Numbered from the stretch's first letter, positions 1 through 5,646 are shown. The stretch is 6,112 nt of DNA from Patescibacteria group bacterium (GCA_015485715.1 WFTA01000081.1:1-6112); one strand, 5' to 3'. Translations and numbers: made by a program. Notes: generated by a model from the sequence alone, not told the origin.

Positions 1-198
1 GGTAGAGTAGAGGATTTGAGTAAAATAGTTGATGAAGTGCTCTCAGAAAACCCTGCAGAGGTTGAGAAATATAGACAGGGAAAAACTGCTTTGCTACAAT
101 TCTTTTTAGGGCAGGCAATGAAAAAAACACAAGGCAAAGCAGATCCACAGGAGGCAACAGAACTTTTGAAAAACAGGCTGGAAGAAGATAAAAGTTAA
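1..198 (+). CDS. gatB: Aspartyl/glutamyl-tRNA amidotransferase subunit B, C-terminal fragment
   Basis: This is the last 65 codons of a gene whose start lies left of the window; frame 1 is open from the first base and stops at TAA 196-198. The fragment matches the C-terminal tail domain (GatB/YqeY type) of GatB: an ENPAEVEKYRQGK segment, then LLQFFLGQAMKKTQGKADP, then a final helix ending in LLKNRLEE. These are the usual landmarks of the helical tail that contacts tRNA. GatB is the kinase/transamidase subunit of the cytoplasmic GatCAB complex, which converts misacylated Glu-tRNA(Gln) and Asp-tRNA(Asn) to Gln-tRNA and Asn-tRNA. A TTG at 16 could be mistaken for a start, but the frame continues upstream of it, so this is a truncated gene and not a 60-residue protein. 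The catalytic region cannot be inspected here. A paralogous YqeY protein is the main alternative, but the family resemblance to GatB tails is strong. Confidence 0.88.
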   Translation, partial: GRVEDLSKIVDEVLSENPAEVEKYRQGKTALLQFFLGQAMKKTQGKADPQEATELLKNRLEEDKS

Positions 199-203
199 TT
201 TAA

Positions 204-222
204 TCCCAGTCATTCGACGGGA
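204..222 (+). terminator. Small hairpin after gatB, possible weak terminator
   Basis: TCCC (204-207), a bulged A (208) and GTC (209-211) can pair with GAC (216-218) and GGGA (219-222) around an ATTC loop, giving a 7-bp stem. It begins six bases after the gatB stop codon. Short T runs follow at 227-230 and 235-239, but the first T run is separated from the stem by four other bases. It is therefore a poor match to a canonical intrinsic terminator. Its position directly after a gene end supports a termination or 3'-end-protection role. It could equally be the left edge of the repeat element that follows. The pairing is seen in the sequence; the role is inferred. Confidence 0.35.
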
Positions 223-285
223 CAAGTTTTCAAATTTTTAAACAATTTTTAATTTTTTAAATCCCAAACTAAACTATAAGAATTC

Positions 286-524
286 CAAATGACAAAGCTC
301 AAATGTCAAATTCCAACCCAGCCCCACTTTTCAGAGAAATTTGCTGTTTGTGTGAATTATATATCATATTATTGCTGGTTTAATGCTTAATATCAGTTAA
401 CCTCAAAAAGTGGGGATGGGCAAGTTGACAAATGTCCAATACCAATACAAAAACCTAAACTATGATTATTGTTATTTGTTATTTGGATTTGGGATTTGAT
501 TTGACATTTGGATTTTGTCATTTG
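286..524. repeat. 26-bp inverted repeat arms (286-311 / 499-524)
   Basis: The left arm reads CAAATGACAAA, four variable bases, then AAATGTCAAAT. The right arm is its reverse complement except for three mismatches in the central block. Each arm is itself made of two CAAATG-type units in near-mirror arrangement (ATGACA and TGTCAA). Related unpaired copies lie nearby, such as GACAAATGTCC at 427-437 and TTTGACATTT at 521-530. The enclosed 187 bases include the 317-420 stem. An arm identity of 23/26 in AT-rich DNA is well above what I would expect by chance, but the mismatches show that it is not a recent perfect copy. Confidence 0.6.
317..420. repeat. G/C-rich 15-bp stem enclosing a 74-nt AT-rich loop
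   Basis: CCCAGCCCCACTTTT (317-331) pairs with AAAAGTGGGGATGGG (406-420) at 14 of 15 positions, the exception being a C-A apposition. This is the most GC-rich patch in the whole spacer. A weaker extension is possible inward, CAGAG against CCTC with a bulge. The loop at 332-405 is AT-rich and contains no obvious second stable stem. It could be the core of a mobile repeat, a structured RNA or a processing site. The sequence alone does not distinguish these, and it matches no riboswitch or ncRNA family that I recognise. Confidence 0.55.
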
Positions 525-601
525 ACATTTATTAAATTGGGTTATTGAAAAATTGATTAGAGCGATTAGTGCAATTAGAAAAATCAGACATTAACCTATA
601 T

Positions 602-633
602 TTGAAAATTGAAAATTGGTAAATTGAAAATTG
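602..633. repeat. Three copies of TTGAAAATTG
   Basis: The decamer TTGAAAATTG occurs at 602-611, 609-618 (overlapping by three bases) and 624-633. A related TTGAAAAATTG lies at 545-555. The unit is close to palindromic (its reverse complement is CAATTTTCAA), so it reads similarly on both strands. It forms the right flank of the larger repeat element. Short units like this commonly pad intergenic regions of candidate-phylum genomes; no function is assigned. Confidence 0.6.
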
Positions 634-640
634 TCTTTGG

Positions 641-668
641 TTGTTATTTAGTATTTAGAGTTTAGTAT
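641..668 (+). promoter_or_regulatory. Possible sigma-70-like promoter for the miaB operon
   Basis: TTGTTA (641-646) could act as a -35 box and TAGTAT (663-668) as a -10 box, with a 16-bp spacer. That would place the transcript start about 10-15 bases before the 688 start codon. Each hexamer matches the consensus at four of six positions. The region is an AT-rich tandem repeat in which such matches arise easily, so this is only a candidate. A promoter is nevertheless expected in this spacer, because the downstream genes form one tight block. Confidence 0.2.
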
Positions 669-678
669 TTAGTATTTG
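645..678. repeat. TATTTAG tandem array immediately upstream of miaB
   Basis: TATTTAG occurs at 645-651, 652-658 and 666-672. The second and third copies are separated by AG plus a shortened TTTAG (659-665), and a terminal TATTTG variant lies at 673-678. The array ends nine bases before the ATG at 688, so it occupies the position where the miaB promoter or translation-initiation region would be expected. Variation in copy number could alter promoter spacing or leader length, but that is inference. Confidence 0.6.
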
Positions 679-687
679 TAAATAGTT

Positions 688-2262
688 ATGTCTTTGTTGG
701 TAAAAGAAAAAATGAAATATCATATTATCACTTTTGGATGTCAGATGAATCAGTCTGATTCAGAGAGGCTGGCTTATGTTTTGTCGTCTATGGGTTTTGA
801 AGAGACTTTGGATGAAAAAGAAGCAGATCTAATAGTCATCAATGCCTGTTCTGTCAGGCAGAAAGCTATAGACAGAATCTGGGGCAAGCTTAAAGAGTTT
901 GAGAAAATAGAACAGGAAAGAGGAAAAAGACTTTATACTGCGCTCACCGGATGTGTGCTTCCTGATGACAGGCCCAAATTTGCGCCCAGATTTGATCTTT
1001 ATTTTCAGATGAAAGATCTGCCCAGACTTCCTGAGTATTTATCCAAAGTTATTACTCAAAACACAGACAGAAAAATAGGAGCAGCTATCAGGGAAGAAGA
1101 TTTAAAAAAGAGAGATATTACAGTTGAAGACATACTCCAAGACAGACAGATAGATTATTCAGATAACACTGCATCACAGTCCAAACCATCCTCAAACACA
1201 AAGCCTTTAAATCCTATCTCTCAAGTGCCGGGAGCAGCTGATCATTATCTTCAAATAAAGCCGAAATATACCAAAAAATTTACAGCTTATGTGCCTATTA
1301 TGACAGGATGTAATGCTTTTTGCACTTATTGTGCTGTCCCTTATACCAGAGGAAGAGAGGTATCCAGAAGGGTAGAGGAAATTGCAGATGAGGTTTTATC
1401 GCTGGTTGAAGGTGGTGTCAAAGAGATTATCCTCCTCGGGCAGATTATAAACAAGTATATGGTTAAAATAGATGAAGGTTTGGACAGGTACATCTCTGAA
1501 TTTTTGGCAAGGTTTGGAAAGAGGAAGGAAGATATAAAAGAATTTCAGGATAAATATTTTAACCAAAGATTATTCAAATTCCATCATCTGCTTGCTTTGA
1601 TAAACATTATTGACAGTGATTTTTGGCTTAGGTTTACATCATCACATCCCAAGTGGTTTACAGATGAGCTTATAAGTACTATTAAAAAATGTGACAAAAT
1701 ACCGCCACATATACACCTGCCTGTTCAGGCAGGAGCTGATACCACTTTAAAGCGAATGCTCAGGCCTTATACTGTGAAAGAATACAAAGATATTATAGAT
1801 AAAATAAAGGAAAATATCCCGAATGTTGCTATTACTACTGACTGTATAGTTGGATTTTGTGGTGAAACTGATGAGGAATTTCAGCAAACTGTTGAGCTTT
1901 TTGAATATGTTCAGTATGATATGGCCTATATTGCACAGTATTCACCCCGTCCGGGCACCAAAGCAGCAAAAGAGATGGAAGATGATGTTCCACACAATAT
2001 AAAAAAGCAGAGAGAAAAGGTATTGACTGATGTTTTAAGTAAAACCGCTCTTGCCAAAAATAAAAAATATTTAAATAAAAAAACAAGAGTTTTGGTTGAA
2101 AGTGCAAAAGAAGAAAGTGGAAAGTATTTTTGTACAGGAAAAACTGGTACCTTTAAGACTGTTAAGTTTTATGCAGACAGTGATCTAACTGGTGAATTTG
2201 CAAATATAAAAATTACCAAAGTTGGAAGCTGGGGACTTTATGGAGAATATATCAAAGATTAA
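688..2262 (+). CDS. miaB: tRNA-2-methylthio-N6-dimethylallyladenosine synthase MiaB (radical SAM methylthiotransferase)
   Basis: MiaB adds the methylthio group to i6A37 of tRNAs to give ms2i6A, using a radical SAM cluster and a second Fe-S cluster. The N-terminal MTTase domain has cluster cysteines C18 (in FGCQMNQSDSE), C54 (NACSVR) and C89 (TGCV). The radical SAM CxxxCxxC is C208, C212 and C215, inside TGCNAFCTYCAVPYTRGRE. The GCQMN and VPYTRGRE motifs favour MiaB over RimO or MtaB. RFTSSHP (315-321), HLPVQ (343-347) and a C-terminal TRAM region (about 461-522) follow. At 524 residues it exceeds the usual ~440, because of a Ser/Asn/Pro-rich linker (about 120-195) and an insertion in the barrel (about 258-305). 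Substitutions include GQIIN for GQNVN, QAGAD for QSGSD and GFCGET for GFPGET. An in-frame ATG at 712, giving MKYHIITFGCQMN, matches typical family N-termini and may be the true start; neither start has a clear Shine-Dalgarno. The 3' end overlaps miaA. Confidence 0.93.
   Translation: MSLLVKEKMKYHIITFGCQMNQSDSERLAYVLSSMGFEETLDEKEADLIVINACSVRQKAIDRIWGKLKEFEKIEQERGKRLYTALTGCVLPDDRPKFAPRFDLYFQMKDLPRLPEYLSKVITQNTDRKIGAAIREEDLKKRDITVEDILQDRQIDYSDNTASQSKPSSNTKPLNPISQVPGAADHYLQIKPKYTKKFTAYVPIMTGCNAFCTYCAVPYTRGREVSRRVEEIADEVLSLVEGGVKEIILLGQIINKYMVKIDEGLDRYISEFLARFGKRKEDIKEFQDKYFNQRLFKFHHLLALINIIDSDFWLRFTSSHPKWFTDELISTIKKCDKIPPHIHLPVQAGADTTLKRMLRPYTVKEYKDIIDKIKENIPNVAITTDCIVGFCGETDEEFQQTVELFEYVQYDMAYIAQYSPRPGTKAAKEMEDDVPHNIKKQREKVLTDVLSKTALAKNKKYLNKKTRVLVESAKEESGKYFCTGKTGTFKTVKFYADSDLTGEFANIKITKVGSWGLYGEYIKD
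2231..2235 (+). promoter_or_regulatory. Shine-Dalgarno-like GGGGA fixing the miaA start
   Basis: GGGGA sits four bases upstream of the ATG at 2240, inside the last codons of miaB. It is the clearest purine-rich ribosome-binding sequence in the window. It supports ATG 2240 over an upstream in-frame TTG at 2222, which would add six residues not needed by the family. Because it lies within miaB, translating ribosomes would expose it, consistent with coupling of the two proteins. Confidence 0.5.
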
Positions 2263-3172
2263 AGTCATCTCTGTAGTTGGATATACTGCCAGCGGAAAGA
2301 CTGAAATGGCAGTTCATTTGGCAGATAAATTTTCAGGTGAGGTCATATCAGCAGATTCACGGCAAATATACAAAGAGATGGATATAGGCACGGCAAAGCC
2401 GGACGGCAGATGGCAAGGAGATGTATATATTTATAAAAATATAGTTCATTATTTGATTGATGAGAAGTTTCCGTCTGAGGATTACTCAGTATCTGAGTTT
2501 AAACAGAGATCAGAGGATTTGATTGTTGATATTGTATCACGAGGCAAGCTTCCAATACTTGTAGGGGGGACAGGCCAGTATATCACGGCCTTGATTGATA
2601 ACTGGAAAATACCACCTCAGGTACCTGACAAAATAAGAGATAAATACCAGAAATTATATGAAGAAAAAGGTAAAGAGTATTTATGGCAAATGTTGAAAGA
2701 AAAAGATCCTCAAGCAGCTGAATTTGTGCAAAAGGATAATATTAGACGATTGATAAGAGCTTTGGAAGTAATTGAGGCAACAGGAGAGAAATTTTCATCT
2801 TTGAGAAGAAAAGAAGATAGCAGGTTTAGATTTTTACTAATTGGTATAGATATAAACAGAGATGAACTTTACAGGAGGATTGATAAAAGAGTTGATGAGA
2901 TGATTGACAGGGGATTGGTAGATGAAGTTAGAAGGCTTATCGACAGATACGGCAGAGTAAAATCGTTTCAGACTATAGGTTATCAGGAAATTATAGATTA
3001 TCTAGATGGAGAGACAGATCTGAAGACTGCTGTTGATAAAATAAAGACAAATACTCACAGATTTGTCAGACACCAGATGAATTGGTTCAAGAAAATGGAT
3101 ATTAAGTGGATTAAAGATAAAGAAAAAGCAGAGAAAGAAGTAGAGAATTTTTTGTCTTTAAAAGAAAATTGA
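2240..3172 (+). CDS. miaA: tRNA dimethylallyltransferase MiaA
   Basis: MiaA transfers a dimethylallyl group from DMAPP to N6 of A37 in tRNAs reading UNN codons, producing i6A, the substrate of MiaB encoded just upstream. The 310-residue length is normal. Visible motifs are a Walker A P-loop GYTASGKT (14-21, where Tyr replaces the usual Pro of GPTASGKT), ISADSRQIY (36-44) with the catalytic Asp39, GTAKP (50-54), VHYLID (69-74, the usual PHHLID element), VGGTGQY (108-114), DNIRRLIRALEV (166-177), TIGYQE (245-250) and the C-terminal RFVRHQMNWFKK (274-285). The ATG at 2240 is chosen because it starts close to the P-loop and has GGGGA upstream; it overlaps miaB by 23 nt. The gene ends TGA directly followed by TAA. 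Genomes of this type often lack full isoprenoid pathways, so the DMAPP source would be worth examining. Confidence 0.95.
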   Translation: MENISKIKVISVVGYTASGKTEMAVHLADKFSGEVISADSRQIYKEMDIGTAKPDGRWQGDVYIYKNIVHYLIDEKFPSEDYSVSEFKQRSEDLIVDIVSRGKLPILVGGTGQYITALIDNWKIPPQVPDKIRDKYQKLYEEKGKEYLWQMLKEKDPQAAEFVQKDNIRRLIRALEVIEATGEKFSSLRRKEDSRFRFLLIGIDINRDELYRRIDKRVDEMIDRGLVDEVRRLIDRYGRVKSFQTIGYQEIIDYLDGETDLKTAVDKIKTNTHRFVRHQMNWFKKMDIKWIKDKEKAEKEVENFLSLKEN

Positions 3173-3188
3173 TAATTAAATTTAGATT

Positions 3189-3848
3189 ATGAATCTGGAG
3201 AATGTTTTGGTTATTCATGGCCTTGGGCAGGAGAAGATGTCATGTATGAAAATCATTAAACATTTAAGTAAAAATTTTTCTTGTTCCTTTTTTTCATATA
3301 AAACCAATCAGACCCTGCCTGAGATAGTAGATACACTTCATGAGTATTTGTCAGTGGTAAATGAATATAACTGCGTTACTATTAGTTTTGGAGCTGTGGT
3401 TTTGCGCAATTATTTATATAAATATGGCGCTGGCAGGCTTAAACGGTGTGTAATGATAGGCCCGCCTAATAAGGGATCAGAGCTCTTGCGTCAGGTAATG
3501 AAGAGAAATATAGGCAGGCTTATGTTCGGAAGATTGGCTGAGGATTTTATTAAAAATGAAGATAAGTATTTGCCGCTTGAGCCTGAATTTGATGTAGGTA
3601 TTATAGCAGGAGATAAACCAGTAATTTCTCAGAGTAAAGCGGTCAGTAGATATGCACTTAAGTTTTTCGATCCTTCAGATAGTGATGGTAAAGTTAAGAT
3701 AGAAGAGACCAAACTTCCTTTTATGAAAGATTTTATTTTACTTCCTCTTTGTCATGAAGAGCTGCATTATAATTACAATGTAATAAATATGACAATTAAT
3801 TATTTAAAACATGGCCGATTCAAAGACAATAAAGAAAAAGCTGGCTAA
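3189..3848 (+). CDS. Small cytoplasmic alpha/beta hydrolase (lipase/PGAP1-like)
   Basis: The 219-residue protein has the order of motifs of a small serine alpha/beta hydrolase. It opens with a first beta strand and oxyanion-type HGLG (10-13), then the nucleophile elbow TISFG (64-68) with Ser66, followed by AVVLRNYL. Next come MIGPPNKGSELL (89-100), typical of the lipase/PGAP1/DUF676-like group, DSDGKV with probable catalytic Asp166 and IEETKLP (171-177), and a late His at 189 (CHEELH; His193 is the alternative). The elbow has Thr where the GxSxG consensus has Gly. No signal peptide or membrane segment is seen, so a cytoplasmic location is likely. The substrate is unknown: an esterase, lipase or acyl-transfer role cannot be separated from sequence alone. 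It starts 16 nt after miaA without a clear Shine-Dalgarno, and its last 38 nt overlap nth, suggesting co-transcription. Fold confidence is high; specific function is not assigned. Confidence 0.8.
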   Translation: MNLENVLVIHGLGQEKMSCMKIIKHLSKNFSCSFFSYKTNQTLPEIVDTLHEYLSVVNEYNCVTISFGAVVLRNYLYKYGAGRLKRCVMIGPPNKGSELLRQVMKRNIGRLMFGRLAEDFIKNEDKYLPLEPEFDVGIIAGDKPVISQSKAVSRYALKFFDPSDSDGKVKIEETKLPFMKDFILLPLCHEELHYNYNVINMTINYLKHGRFKDNKEKAG

Positions 3849-4473
3849 AGAGATTTTGAAAAGACTGCGTAGAGAATATAAAAAAACCAGAGGAGATTTT
3901 GTACATTGGACAAACCCACTGGAGCTTTTGATAGCTACTATTTTATCTGCTCAGTGTACAGATAAAAAGGTAAATGAAGTTACTGTATCATTGTTTAAAA
4001 AGTACAAAAAAGCTGAGGATTATGCCAATGTAGATATTAAAGAACTTGAACAAGATATATACTCTACTGGATTTTACAGAAATAAGGCAAAGAATATCAA
4101 ATCTCTTGCCAAGATACTTGTTGAAAAATATAAAGGAAAAGTGCCTGATAATTTGGATGATTTGCTTCGCCTGCCGGGTGTATCTTATAAGACAGCATAT
4201 CTGGTTCTATCAAAAGCATACAGCAAGAACGTAGGGGTGGCTATAGATACTCATCTAAAAAGAATACTTCCAAGACTTGGCTTGGTAGATGAGACAAAAA
4301 ATACAGATAAAATGAGCAAAGAAATGGCAGAAATACTGGACAAAAAAGACTATCTGGACATAAATGAGTATTTAATTTTGCACGGACGAAAAGTGTGTGG
4401 GCGCGTGCCGCAATGCAATACCTGTATACTAAAAGATATTTGCAGGTATGGCAAAAATCTGCCAAATAATTAG
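3811..4473 (+). CDS. nth: Endonuclease III (DNA glycosylase/AP lyase)
   Basis: This is a base-excision-repair enzyme that removes oxidised pyrimidines and nicks abasic sites. The 220-residue length is normal for the family. Motifs are ELLIATILSAQCTD (38-51), the helix-hairpin-helix LPGVSYKTA (121-129) with catalytic Lys127, and AIDTHLKR (144-151) with catalytic Asp146. Both catalytic residues are therefore present, as in bifunctional Nth. The C-terminal [4Fe-4S] cysteines are C186, C192, C195 and C201, a C-x5-C-x2-C-x5-C pattern, one residue shorter in the first loop than the usual C-x6-C-x2-C-x5-C. The hairpin has Ser for the second Gly of GVGRKTA, and Tyr130 replaces the usual Asn. The ATG at 3811 overlaps the hydrolase by 38 nt. 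An in-frame TTG at 3856, just after the hydrolase stop, is a possible alternative start but would remove part of the first helix. MutY is excluded by the Lys and the length. Confidence 0.94.
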   Translation: MADSKTIKKKLAKEILKRLRREYKKTRGDFVHWTNPLELLIATILSAQCTDKKVNEVTVSLFKKYKKAEDYANVDIKELEQDIYSTGFYRNKAKNIKSLAKILVEKYKGKVPDNLDDLLRLPGVSYKTAYLVLSKAYSKNVGVAIDTHLKRILPRLGLVDETKNTDKMSKEMAEILDKKDYLDINEYLILHGRKVCGRVPQCNTCILKDICRYGKNLPNN

Positions 4474-4482
4474 AGTGTTGAT

Positions 4483-5646
4483 ATGAAAAGACGAAAGATT
4501 TTAATATTTTCTCATATATATTTTCCATGGATAGGCGGGGCTGAAATTGCAATACAGGAGATAACAGACAGGATAGAAGATGCTGAGTTTGTGATGATAA
4601 CAGGCTGGAGAGATAGAAAACTTGCTAAATCTGAAAAGATTAAAAATGTTCAGATCGAGCGGGTAGGTGTGGGGAATTTTTATCTGGATCAGTATCTCTA
4701 TCCTTTTTTGGCTCCTTTTAAGGCATATCAACTTTATAGAAAATATAATTTTGATATTGCTTGGGCCATGATGCCGTCACAGGCAGGAATGGCTGCGCTT
4801 TTTTTCAAATTATTTTTCCCCCCTCATCTTGATTATATTTTAACAGATCAATCCGGCGATTCTGATATGTTCTGGAAAATAAGAACTTTTTTTTGGAAAC
4901 CTGTCTTTAGAATGATCTATAAAAAAGCTAAAAAAATTCAGGTCATAAGCCAATTTCTCAAACAAAGAGCTCTTGAGATAGGAGCAGAGGAAAGGAAAGT
5001 AATTGTAATTCCCAATGGAGTAGATATAGAACGCTTTTCTCAGGATATATCAGATGAGAATAAAAAAGTAATCAGACATGGTTTAGGTATTTCAGATAGA
5101 GACAAAGTAATTATTACAACTTCCCGGCTCGTATATAAAAATGCTATAGATGTGCTTATATTGGCTTTTGGTAGATTGATTAAAAACCATCAGTTTTTTA
5201 ATGTTAAACTTGTGATAGTGGGAAGTGGAGATGAGGAAAAGAAGCTAAAAGCATTGGCAGAGAAGCTTGGTATTGCTGATAGTGTAATTTTTATAGGAAG
5301 TGTTAAAAATACCGATGTACCGCATTATTTATCTATTGGAGATATTTACTGCCGTCCTTCAAGATCTGAAGGGCAGGGTATATCTTTTCTGGAAGCCATG
5401 TGTGTGGGATTGCCTGTAGTTACTACTCCTGTAGGCGGGATTGTAGATTTTATTAGAGATAAAGAGACAGGTATTTTTGTTCAGGTAGACAATCCCAAAG
5501 ATTTGGCTGAAAAGCTGTATCTTGTTTTGACTGATGATAAGCTGAGAGATAAAATCATAAATTCTGCTAAAAAAATGGTTATTGAAAATTACAATTGGGA
5601 CAGAATAGTATCTAAGATGGAAAGGGTGTTGGAGGATGGTTTATAA
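4483..5646 (+). CDS. GT4-family glycosyltransferase (GT-B fold)
   Basis: The 387-residue protein has the two-domain GT-B layout of family 4 retaining glycosyltransferases. The N-terminal acceptor domain begins KILIFSHIYFPWIGGAE (5-21) with the GGAE loop. The linker region has QVISQFLKQRA (153-163) and VIVIPNGVDIERF (173-185). The C-terminal donor domain has SRLVYKN (214-220) with Arg215 and Lys219 at the expected phosphate-contacting positions, KLVIVGSGDE (242-251), and the E-x7-E pair Glu296/Glu304 in SEGQGISFLEAM, which binds the nucleotide sugar. PVVTTPVGGIVDFI (311-324) and the TGIFV loop complete the fold. No signal peptide or clear transmembrane helix is seen. A hydrophobic stretch at about 101-113 (AGMAALFFKLFF) could allow peripheral membrane association. 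The donor and acceptor sugars cannot be told from sequence; cell-envelope polysaccharide or glycolipid synthesis is the usual role. It starts 9 nt after nth, so it is probably in the same transcript. Confidence 0.9.
   Translation: MKRRKILIFSHIYFPWIGGAEIAIQEITDRIEDAEFVMITGWRDRKLAKSEKIKNVQIERVGVGNFYLDQYLYPFLAPFKAYQLYRKYNFDIAWAMMPSQAGMAALFFKLFFPPHLDYILTDQSGDSDMFWKIRTFFWKPVFRMIYKKAKKIQVISQFLKQRALEIGAEERKVIVIPNGVDIERFSQDISDENKKVIRHGLGISDRDKVIITTSRLVYKNAIDVLILAFGRLIKNHQFFNVKLVIVGSGDEEKKLKALAEKLGIADSVIFIGSVKNTDVPHYLSIGDIYCRPSRSEGQGISFLEAMCVGLPVVTTPVGGIVDFIRDKETGIFVQVDNPKDLAEKLYLVLTDDKLRDKIINSAKKMVIENYNWDRIVSKMERVLEDGL

Larger units (their letters stand above)
223..640. repeat. Degenerate nested inverted-repeat (MITE-like) element in the gatB-miaB spacer
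   Basis: This gene-free stretch has an imperfect palindromic organisation. The middle arms are 286-311 and 499-524, reverse complements at 23 of 26 positions. The inner arms are 317-331 and 406-420, matching at 14 of 15. The outer flanks also look complementary: the left (about 223-262) is rich in TTTTCAAATTTTT-like tracts, and the right (602-633) holds three copies of TTGAAAATTG. The right half carries about 78 extra bases between its inner and middle arms, including a direct repeat of CTAAACTAT (269-277 and 455-463). I see no transposase and no plausible small gene inside. The shape resembles a non-autonomous miniature inverted-repeat element, or a repeatedly rearranged intergenic repeat of the kind I recall from uncultivated candidate-phylum genomes. 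No clear target-site duplication could be identified. Confidence 0.5.

Noticed and set aside
286..524. CRISPR array suggested by repeated CAAATG/TGTCAAAT units
   Set aside because: The units are short, irregularly spaced and in both orientations, with no constant-length spacers and no cas genes in view.
199..687. tRNA or known small RNA gene in the spacer
   Set aside because: I found no cloverleaf, no TTCGA-type T-arm in context (the ATTCGAC at 212-218 has no matching tRNA arms) and no recognisable riboswitch.
1835..2107. Minus-strand open frame of 90 codons inside miaB
   Set aside because: It lies wholly antisense to a clearly conserved MiaB segment, and its translation shows no recognisable domain; it is a shadow of the real gene.
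3170..3175. TGA followed directly by TAA at the miaA end, raising the question of TGA recoding (code 25)
   Set aside because: The other complete genes contain no in-frame TGA over nearly 2,000 codons and glycine is encoded normally by GGN, so recoding is unlikely; the double stop is probably chance.
4046..4234. Second plus-strand frame of 62 codons inside nth
   Set aside because: The overlapping frame encodes conserved Nth motifs, including the helix-hairpin-helix; the alternative frame has none.
4241..4552. Minus-strand open frame of 103 codons across the nth-glycosyltransferase junction
   Set aside because: It is antisense to two well-supported genes, with low-complexity aromatic and Ser/Leu-rich translation and no family resemblance.
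4501..4731. Minus-strand open frame of 76 codons inside the glycosyltransferase 5' end
   Set aside because: It is antisense to the conserved GT4 N-terminal strand and GGAE loop, and its translation resembles nothing known.
4799..4894. Homopolymer runs (T7, C6, T8) in the glycosyltransferase gene as possible frameshift or slippage sites
   Set aside because: The frame is intact through all of them and the protein matches the family on both sides, so there is no sign of a break or programmed shift.
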